Position numbers and translations under genes: made by a program. From Ceratotherium simum simum (taxonomy: Eukaryota > Chordata > Mammalia > Perissodactyla > Rhinocerotidae), in contig NW_004454163.1 of NCBI RefSeq assembly GCF_000283155.1, positions 21,258,742 to 21,322,741 on the forward strand: 64,000 nucleotides of DNA, in the 5' to 3' direction. Under the pieces are notes generated by a model. It saw only the letters and a list, made by a program, of their open reading frames with translations, did not search any database and was not told the origin of the DNA. This document shows positions 55,643 through 64,000 of the stretch, piece by piece. Positions within the stretch are counted from its first letter, which is position 1, and the number at the start of each line of letters is the position of its first letter.

Positions 55643-57420
55643 TCAGCTGGGGGTGAGGGGAAGACCAGTTCCTGAGCCCCTGGGGGGCTATGCCTCGGAG
55701 GTGGAGGTGGGGCTGGCAACCAGCACGAGTGCCTGGAAGAAACACACATTAAGTACAGTTGCGTTGAGAGCCTGAGCAAGTGACTCCCCATGAAGAAAGT
55801 CAAGCCATCTGCAAGGCTGCTCAGCTCCAAGCGGACAACAGTGGCTTTGGCAGTAAGCTGGGCAAATGAGATTCTGCTTTGGATGGAACAACAATTCTGG
55901 ACAGATGATAAAACCTGGTGCCAATGGTGTATCTTGGGGCTGCAGCTACAGTAGCTGCCTCTGCAATTGTGGGCTGAAAGACCTCTTTTGGAGATGGGTT
56001 AATAATAATACTGGGGACTCTAATATGATATCAGGCAGGCTGAGAGTTGAGCAGAACTTAATTTGATTTTGCCAAATGAAAGCACATAAATTACTTGCAC
56101 CTCAAGTAAATGGTGGAGCAATTTGCATCTAGTACACTGACATCTCTGCCTCTGACTGTGTTCTATTGTGAGTGCTCCAACATCACTTCCATGTTTCTGG
56201 GTATGAGCAATGTTGGGGTAACCTTAGTTTCAGTCTTGTCCATGTTGTGGTGGCCTCAGTTTCAGGGGCAGCTTTTCCTTTAAGATGATTGAGAATGATC
56301 AGGGGTGACCGTGCAATTGGCAGAACTCTCAGATATAGACGTGTGATGCAGATCTACCTTTAACGATTCCGTTTCCTGCCAACACAACCTTTCTACAGCC
56401 TTGTGGAAATAATCTTTGCAAGCTGTCTCCTATGGTCTATTTTCCCTGGCACTGGATAAGGTCTCATGCACACTGAACATGCCAGTCCCCCACGGTATGT
56501 TGATTTGGGGCATCTCCATCACTAGAGGTAAATGTGTATCAAAGGATTCTATAGTTACGTTACCTTGAATAGCCCCAGGATTTAATTATAAAGTTTCCGT
56601 AAAGTCTGGCAGCATAGAGTTTCCGACCTTCAAATTGCTGGGAATGGCAGCTAAACGTTTAACACCAAGGTAGTCATTTGGCTGAGTAACTCAAATGCAG
56701 TTCTAAAACGTCATATGGAAATAATTACATGCTTTTGGCTAATTTATACTATAGGTTTATGTGTGTGTGTGTATGTGTGGATATGTGCACATATGTACTA
56801 TTAATGTAATTATATTAATTTTAGGTATTCTGGTGCTTGCTCTTTATTTTGGTACCTAGAAGAATAAAGTGTTTTAACAACAGTGAGGAAGTTCTTAAAT
56901 GCAGCCTTGATCACATCTGTTGACCACCAACCTGCCATGTTGAGGTCCTGGTGGCTGCTGGGATAGGTTGGTAGATAAGAACTGGATGGATGCGTAGCTG
57001 GACTTGAGATATTGCCCCACACCGGTAGCTGAGCTGCAGCTGCTCTGGAAGGACATGCGATATCTGAAGCAGGTGCATGTCTAGATAGGAGTAAATCAGT
57101 AGGTGTACATCTGTCTGGCAGGGGCACATCAGGGGCAAATGGAGGGTTGGAGCAATCCATAGGAGCAGAGCCCAGAGCTTCAAACAAGTTTGAATGGCCA
57201 GCCAAAGTTCAAAGGCCAGAGATCACTGCAGGTAACTAAGGTAGTGGGGTCAGGAATCCAGGCAAAGAGATCAGACATTTCTTCAGAGTGCCAGTAGCAG
57301 GCAAGGTCGTCTTTCTGAACCATTTAGTCTCAACCGAGGGGTGGGGGGAGGAAGTGGGGAGTTATCCTTATTAGTGCAGGAAACAGTCTTCCTGTGTGTC
57401 CAGCCAGGTGGAGATTAATT
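55521..57420. other. Unassigned stretch with a minus frame
   Basis: Apart from the 21-bp repeat at 55622 I recognise no known repeat. It includes a GT patch at 56759-56780 and a 131-codon minus frame from a TTG at 57205 to 56810. An in-frame stop lies just upstream of that TTG. Confidence 0.35.
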
Positions 57421-57424
57421 TATA

Positions 57425-57560
57425 TATTCAATCAATGTTTGAGATTCAACACTTGACACAATAATAGGCATCGGCTTAGCTCTCACAAAGCTTATAGTCT
57501 GCTGGGTAAGACTGACATGATATATACATTTTAATATTGAGTAATGAGGGCTACAGTGAG
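57425..57560 (-). mobile_element. L2 3'-end fragment
   Basis: atattcaatcaatgtttgag, caataataggcatcggctta, agcttatagtctgctgggta follow the reversed L2 3' end. Confidence 0.55.
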
Positions 57561-57564
57561 AGCA

Positions 57565-59080
57565 AATTCCAGTCTGGAAAGAGAAGTGAGAGGCAGAAAA
57601 AGGAAGGCTGCTACTGCCCCATAGTTTGGGCCATTTATGTCCCTCAGGCACGGCTTTAAGTTCAATTGCTGGGCTATTCTCCCTGCCCCTGTAGTACCTG
57701 AACACTCCTAGCTGAGGTTACTTCAAACTGATACGTCAGTCCCACCCTAGTCCTGTCTGGGGGGGCTAAGTTGAAGGAGCCAGTGACTCGCTTGGCCATC
57801 ACTCATCATGCTTTGCTGGTGACACTGTAATTCCACGGGAACAGGGCTCTAGCCTCTATCATTGGTGACAGTCTCACCTTTCCCCAGTTCTTCAGGAACT
57901 GGGTCATACCACCTTATTCCCAGGAAAGGCTTCCGTGCCTTGAGTGCGTGTTCCTCCAGGATAGCATCCCCTGCCCCTGATCAGACTCCAGGGACAGGTC
58001 ACCAGCACCTGCTGTTGACTCTTCCTCCTGCCAACCACAGACCTGCCTGGAACTTGGCCCTCTGGGCGCATTTCATCCCATGCTCCTTCCCAGCTTGAGT
58101 GGACATCCTCCATCATTAACTTGGTGGAGTCATTCTGCAAATCCTTCTGTCGTGCTGCCTTTTACAGATAGATTTCTAGGCCTTAGACTTTTTTTTCTTC
58201 ATATATCTCAAATTTTAACCTTTAGCATAAAGTCTGCTTTTTGTCAGAGTAACCAGATCTACACAGTTCCTTGGGTATACCCTCTTCTGGTCGGACTGTC
58301 TGTACCCTTCCCTGGAGCCCCAGTTCTGGGAATGACATTTACCTTAAGTCATTTATGAAAGAAATGCATACGACTGAGTAGACTTCCAGCTTGTTGTATT
58401 CAACTGTAGAGTTCCTCAGGGTGGGACTTCTCTCTCCTACTTTGGACAGGATGACCAGCATTTATTTATTTTGTTTCAAGTATCTCCGGGGGCAATATGC
58501 TTCAGAAAATGCACGACAACGGCGAAGTCTTCTGAAATAATTACTGTATTTCCCTGGCCAAATCTGACTCTTAATTATATAATTTTTATGTTTTAGCTTT
58601 TCTAGTTCAAAAAAGTGTACATAAAAAGCTCTAAAAGTTGTATGAGAAGGATGAAGTCTCTTTGCTTATTTCCACGTGATTTTTTTTTTTGTGTTGGACT
58701 AAAGTGCTAAACTCTCAGATTTTACTTTAGGAGGAAATTCATTGGTTTCGTCATCCATATTGCTGATCATCACGACCATAAATAAATATCCAGTACTTGT
58801 TTGTTGGAGAGAAGAGATTTTCTTAGACAGCACATCTGACTATTAAGGATAATAAAAAGGTTCTTGTCTAGAAAGTAATCTTTATTTTTTAACTGCCAGA
58901 TTTAAAAATAATATTTAGTATTAAAGAGAAATTGCTGTAGTAGTGTTCAATGAAATATATTTGAAATCAAATCAGGGCTTTCAAATATTAAAAAGTAAAC
59001 ACAACAATGTGAACTATCTCTTTGAGGACATACTCTCTGCACAGATATATATGAACATATTTAATATTATAAAAACAACT
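57565..59080. other. Unassigned stretch
   Basis: 57860-58360 is relatively C-rich on the plus strand, with frames of 78-92 codons on both strands and no domain. 58560-59080 is AT-rich. No repeat named. Confidence 0.4.
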
Positions 59081-59084
59081 GTAT

Positions 59085-59295
59085 GGGGCCAGCCCAGTGG
59101 CGCAGTGGTTAGGTTCGCACGCTCCACTTCCACAGCTTGGGGTTCTCCAGGTCGGATCCTGGGCGCGGACCTGCTCACCGCTCATCAGGCCATGCTGAGG
59201 CGGCGTCCCATATGGAAGAGCTAGAAGGATCTACAACTAGGATACACAACTATGCACAGGGGCTTTGGGGGAAAAAAAATCTAAAAAAAAAAAAA
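59085..59295 (+). mobile_element. ERE SINE, short tail class
   Basis: Forward ERE: ggggccagcccagtggcgca, gtggttaggttcgcacgctc, aggtcggatcctgggcgcgg, catcaggccatgctgaggcg, then tail module A (agctagaaggatctacaact, ggggctttgggggaaaaaaa) and an A run. Target duplication is not obvious. Confidence 0.92.
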
Positions 59296-59660
59296 CCACA
59301 AACATAACTTTCCGCATAATATGTGTGTTTTGAATAGGCCTGCCAGACTGCTGATGGGTAGGAAACCATGCTTAGGAAAGCCAAGGCAGAGGGAAAATGG
59401 GGAGCTTCTGTCATGGCGATAGTTTATAGGCAATTAGGATTCATTAATCAAAGATGGCTACAGAGGTCAAAACTGAAGGTTGTAGAATGACAGATGGTTA
59501 TTCTCTAGAAACAGTCTCAGGAATATTTATCTAGTTGAGAGTCATCACTGGAGGAAATGAAGACCCAGTTGGGGGGATGTGATTTATTACATGTAGTGGT
59601 ATGTATCACATACATTATTGTAAATAACAATGTAAGATAATATAAAATAAGTGGTAGTTG
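59296..59660. other. Unassigned stretch
   Basis: No gene or repeat named. Confidence 0.4.
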
Positions 59661-59664
59661 GTTC

Positions 59665-59760
59665 GGCTCAACAGATATTTGTTGAGACTACTTTGTGTCA
59701 CACAGTGTACTAAGAGCTAAGGCTACAAAGATAAACGTCACAAGAATCTGCACTGGTGTA
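59665..59760 (-). mobile_element. L2 3'-end fragment
   Basis: caacagatatttgttgagac, tactttgtgtcacacagtgt, actaagagctaaggctacaa are the reversed L2 terminus. Confidence 0.75.
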
Positions 59761-59787
59761 CAGAAGAGAATACATGAAGAAACATGA

Positions 59788-60008
59788 CATTATGGTGCTT
59801 GAAAGTATTGACTCCAAAGCAGAGCTGCCTGAGTTCAACTTCTGTTTCTAGCATTTACTAGTTCATGATTCAGAGAAAGTTACTTAATATCTCTCTCTTG
59901 ATTTTCCTATTGTAGTAATACTGTTACCTACCTCGTAGAATTGTCACTTAAGGAATTCTATGTAAAACACTTGGAACAGTGCCCAACACTAGTAAGCAAT
60001 CAGAGTTC
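59788..60008 (+). mobile_element. MIR SINE
   Basis: Forward MIR with an unusually complete 5' part: cattatggtgcttgaaagta, ttgactccaaagcagagctg, cctgagttcaacttctgttt, agcatttactagttcatgat, gttacctacctcgtagaatt, gtaaaacacttggaacagtg. Confidence 0.85.
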
Positions 60009-60380
60009 CCTATAATTATTACTGTATGATTTTAAAATAGTGATGTCGAAGGTGGATTTTGTGTTGAGCTCACACAAAACAATATTGGGTGATAGGAGGA
60101 AAATATTAAGATGTCTATTTAGATTTTTAACCTCAAAATAAGAAACTAAGCTTCATGAATGTTAGCATAGAGGTTGAAACTGGGTTCCCATTCAGTAGTA
60201 TGGCAGAGAGTTGTGTGTCACAAGAGTGTAAGGAAGGAGCTCAGAGGGTTGGAAGTATGTCCTCACTCATTTGTTTGCTTTCAGTATATTGAAATACTTT
60301 GCGTGTGACCCATGCTTGGATAAGTGGATTAAGAGATTGTTTAGTTTTTGAATTCTTTTATTTTGTAAATTTTTACTTTG
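60009..60380. other. Unassigned stretch
   Basis: No gene or repeat named. Confidence 0.4.
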
Positions 60381-60384
60381 GTAT

Positions 60385-61815
60385 TTCAAACTGAAAGAAG
60401 ACTTGCAAGAATAGTATAAGGATTTCCTGTGTACCCTTTACCCAAATTCACCAAATGTTTATGGTTTTTTCCCAATTTGCTTTATCATTCTATGTATTGT
60501 GTATGTATCTATGTGTGCATTTTTTTCTGAACCATTTGAAATATGTTGGAGACATTGTGCCATGTCATCCCTAAATATGTCACTATGTATTATGGAAGAA
60601 CAGTGAAATCCTGTTAAATAACACTGCTCAAAATCAGGAAAATTGAGTGTTGATATAATCAATGATCCCTGCTCCAGGATGCAATCCAGGATCACACTTT
60701 ACATTTAGTTGTTATGTCTTTTTAGTCTCTTTTAATCTGAAACAGTTCTTTAGCTTTACTTGGTTTTTCCTGACCATGACATTTTTGATGGGTACAGATC
60801 TGTAGAATATACCTATTATTTTGTAGATTATGCCTCAATTTGGATTTGTCTATTTCCTTATGATTGGATTCAAGTATGCATTTTGGGCAGGAATACCACA
60901 GAAATGGTAATATGAACGTCTCTGTGCACTGTGTCCAGAGGCATTTGATATTAGTTTGTCTTTTCACTGTTGATGTTAAATTTAACCCCTTGATTAAGAT
61001 GGTGTCTATCTAGTTTCTCCACTATAAAGTTACTATTTTGCCCTTTGTATTTAAGTAGTAGTTTTAGGAGAGATAATTTAGGACTAAGTAAATATCCTGG
61101 TCCTCAAACTTTCACCAACTTATTTTAGCATTCATTGATGATTTTCTGACTAAATAATTCCTTCTGTGTTTATCAGTTGGCATTTTACTATAAGAAAGAA
61201 CTCTTCTTTCTCTTATTTACAACAATATGAACTCATGGATTTTTACTTTATGGATTATAGCCAATTACTATCATTTTGAAGCTCAAATTATCCCATGTTT
61301 GGCCAGTATGAGGCCCTAGAAGCTAGTTCTTGAGTCTTTTTTACCTGTCCCTATTATTCTTTTTTTTTTTTTTTTGTGAGGAAGATCAGCCCTGAGCTAA
61401 CATCCATGCTAGTCCTCCTCTTTTTGCTGAGGAAGACCGGCTCTGAGCTAACATCTATTGCCGATCCTCCTCCTTCCCCCCCCCCCAAAGTCTCAGTAGA
61501 TAGTTGTATGTCATAGTTGCACATCCTTCTAGTTGCTGTATGTGGGAAACAGCCTCAGCGTGGCCAGAGAAGTGGTGCATCGGTGCACTCCTGGGATCTG
61601 AACCTGGGCCACCAGTGGCGGAGCATGTGCACTTAACTGCTAAGTCATGGGGCCGGCCCATCCCCATTATTCTTTGAGCATTTCCTTTCTCGTACAATAA
61701 GATGTTCCAGGCTCATCTCTACCTTGTCCCAGCCCTGGAATTAGCCTTTCCTCCAAGGAGCCTGATTTCTTTTAGTACAAAATGGTAGCAGACTAGGAAA
61801 AAAGTTCCCTATCAT
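60385..61815 (-). mobile_element. Old L1-type LINE, interrupted by an ERE
   Basis: Reversed: agacttgcaagaatagtata, tcctgtgtaccctttaccca, tgctttatcattctatgtat, atgcaatccaggatcacact, tttagttgttatgtcttttt, tgcctcaatttggatttgtc, caaattatcccatgtttggc, then the ERE, then ttgagcatttcctttctcgt and gaattagcctttcctccaag. It parallels the element at 1181-2750. Non-coding. Confidence 0.65.
61361..61660 (-). mobile_element. ERE SINE with both tail modules, in L1
   Basis: Reverse ERE: T run, module B as two units (gtgaggaagatcagccctga; gaggaagaccggctctgagc), a C run, module A (gtctcagtagatagttgtat), then ctgtatgtgggaaacagcct and head taagtcatggggccggccc. The target duplication tccctattattcttt (61348-61362) versus tccccattattcttt (61661-61675) has one mismatch. 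It sits within the old L1. Confidence 0.94.
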
Positions 61816-62245
61816 AAAGGGAGACGTCAAGTAATTTTGTCCATCTTTCTAGGGTCTTGATAAAAATAAATATCCCTTAAGAGTTTCTGGATATAGAAAT
61901 GCTACCATTCAGGTTTGAGGTTCAAATTTATATATCCTGTGTGGTCTAGGAACCCTCAAATGTATGTATTAACCAAAATATTAACATTAAAAACTTCCTT
62001 CTGGAAAGCTGCTTTAGTAACTGGCAGAGAAAGTACAAAATCTCTTTGGAGGGATGAAAGTTCAACCTAGGCTTCAATATTCCCCCAGATAAATCCCCAC
62101 TGAATATGAGCTCACAATCCAAAATTATGAGCCACGTGAGGAAACAGCCTTTCTTGAGCTAGAGTCAGCAAAAGCAATAGTCAAATGTGACTGTGCCTCA
62201 TCCTCTCCCAAGTTAAACACTTCATTTAATAGACTTATCAGAGAG
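61816..62245. other. Unassigned stretch
   Basis: May be flanking L1 sequence, but no landmark is clear. Confidence 0.35.
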
Positions 62246-62249
62246 GCCA

Positions 62250-63000
62250 CTAAATTTGTTAAAAATTATTAGACATAAAATACAGCATCGAAAACATAAG
62301 GAAAGGACAGGACGCTATATTAAAAAACAATTTGAAAAGAACCAGATTAGATTTTAGAAAAAGAAAAACTATCGTTGAAATTAATCTGCTTTTAAATTCA
62401 TCCATTGACTTTTAAAATACAGATGAGAGGGACTAGTGAACTGAAAGATAACTGAAGAATTTATATACTATATTTCATAAGAAGGTAAGAAGACATTGTG
62501 AAGGAAAGATTAAGAGGCATAGATAAAAGAAGAAGGTCCAACACTTAGTAATAAGAATTCTAAAATGAGAGGATGTGAGAGAGACAGTATTCAAGGAGAT
62601 AATGCTAGTGATGTTCCAGAATTAATGAAAGATATTAATCTATACATATCAGTGGGAAATTGTGGAACATCTTAAACAAAGAGAAGATCTTAGAAGCAAC
62701 CAGAGAAAAGAGATATTGACTAATTATAGTATACAGCTGTAACAGTTAACAGGTTGTTTGAGAATTCAATACCCAGAAAACAGAAGGAACACTTGTATAA
62801 TTTTGTTAATCAAACTTTAAAGTCATATACTCTGTCCAATATTTTGCAAAAATTTACCAAACTGAAGCATATGCATAGGGAGCAACATTTGAGACTACCT
62901 ACTGAGTTACAAAGGCAAAAAGCCACATGCCAACGGGGAAATACTCATTCTTCTTGTTACGGCAAGAATGGCTGATTTAACCAAAGAAAATAATCACAAG
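62250..63000 (+). mobile_element. L1/HAL1-like LINE, ORF1-side segment
   Basis: A-rich on the plus strand with blocks seen in old L1 or HAL1 elements: gaaggtccaacacttagtaa, gatgttccagaattaatgaa, gagaagatcttagaagcaac, cagagaaaagagatattgac, gagaattcaatacccagaaa, ataattttgttaatcaaact. All frames are broken; the longest relevant one is 73 codons. It is the only clear plus-strand L1-like segment of any length here. Confidence 0.62.
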
Positions 63001-64000
63001 CTAAACTCATTCATCACCAAATACTTGGATGACACATTTGAAAATATTGCTGATGGTTTGAAGAGACAAATTTTTAAATATAGAGTATGAGAGGTTTGCT
63101 ATATAGTTTAGGGAAAGTACATTTATTAACAAGTTTCAGTGTTTATGGTATTTGCTAGATTAGGTTTAAATATTGAAATAGATGAAGGACTAATTTGTGA
63201 TTCAAAAAGGAAGGATATACTAGAGAAGACATACTCTCCACAGTAGGAATGCTTAATATTAAATAGTATTTATCAGAAAACCAAGTGGAATCACTGACAG
63301 AACAGCTGCTTTGATTGGAATAAAAATATATTTTTAAGTTCTAGATTAGGTTTACAGAGGACCCCATATGTGAAATTTATTAACTGAACAACTTATAGGC
63401 AAAACATTTCAGTAAACCAGTTGAAGCCTGTGTTGTACAAAGTTGTAGGAGGTCATCAATATAGTCAACTTTAGGTATCAAGTCCTTTTAAAATATAGTT
63501 GTGTTTTTAATACTATCTAATGAGTCGTGTAGTTACCATAAAAATCTTTTGTATCACACAGTGATTCACGGGTTACCGTACGGCAAAGTACTTAGACTTA
63601 TCTCACTTATAAATACTATGAATGTATACATAATCTTAGAAAGATATGTGTTCTATATTGGCTGACATTTTGTGGTGACAAATCTCTCTTTCCATGGTAT
63701 TGAATGGTGTGTTACTAAGCAGAAAATAAAAATTGAAAAACCTGTCTGTTAGGTAAGGTGACTTTTTTTTTTAAACAATGAATAAGAAAGTAATTACCTT
63801 CTCCTCCCTTCCAAAAAAGAAAATACAAAAACCAGAAAAATCACCAACACCAATATCATCAATCTGTGGATTAATGAGTTTTTTTTACAAAAAGCCTGTT
63901 TCAAAGTGTTTTTGTTGTTATATTCTCCCTATAAATAATGTCATAATTAAACATTATATCTGTATTAAATTAGAAACAATTTTCTAATACATGATCCAGT
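63001..64000. other. Unassigned AT-rich end of window
   Basis: AT-rich sequence with frames under 70 codons. No gene or nameable repeat; it may continue old LINE sequence. Confidence 0.4.

Overview
This window is vertebrate, specifically mammalian, nuclear DNA. It is AT-rich and CpG-poor, has no operon structure, and is dense in interspersed repeats. Eleven copies of the tRNA-derived ERE SINE (ends in ggccggcc, A-box-like gtagcggttaagtgc, tail module gaggaaga...gttagctcagggc) point to a perissodactyl, most likely a horse or other Equus; rhinoceros or tapir cannot be excluded from sequence alone. Mammal-wide fossils (MIR, L2, MER5A, MER20, MLT1-type LTRs, old L1) fit this.

I found no convincing protein-coding exon, promoter CpG island, tRNA, rRNA or snRNA gene. 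The window reads as an intergenic or deep-intronic 'gene desert'. The only protein-like sequence I can name is decayed reverse-transcriptase reading frame from LINEs. A few longer open frames (38918-39475 +, 56810-57205 -, 17926-18336 +) have no recognisable domain and are listed as observations.

Layout: 1-4.5 kb holds an unassigned stretch, two EREs, an old L1 3' half and an L1 ORF2 fragment, all minus. 4.5-15.6 kb is mostly unique sequence with MIRs, MER20/MER5A hAT fossils, two MLT1-type LTRs and a Tigger fragment. 15.6-17.3 kb is a solo class-I LTR abutting an L1. 17.3-25 kb is unique sequence with a second class-I LTR, an inverted MLT1-type LTR and two EREs. 25-34 kb carries MIRs, a long L2, a MER20 and an old L1. 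34-38 kb has a third class-I LTR, a possible further LTR and an MLT1-type LTR. 38-48 kb has an L1 end, an MLT1-type LTR with a nested hAT-like insert, microsatellites and an ERE. 48-52.7 kb is an ERE/L1 cluster. 53-56 kb is L2-rich, including decayed L2 reverse transcriptase. 57-64 kb has L2/MIR pieces, an ERE, an old L1 with an ERE inside, and a plus-strand L1-like segment.

The most informative structures are the nested and dated insertions: EREs with good target-site duplications inside or next to L1s, EREs with three kinds of modular tail, and three related 4-bp-TSD LTRs of which one carries an internal duplication. No undescribed system of genes is visible. Repeat names rest on recognition from memory, not on a database search, so boundaries of old elements are approximate.
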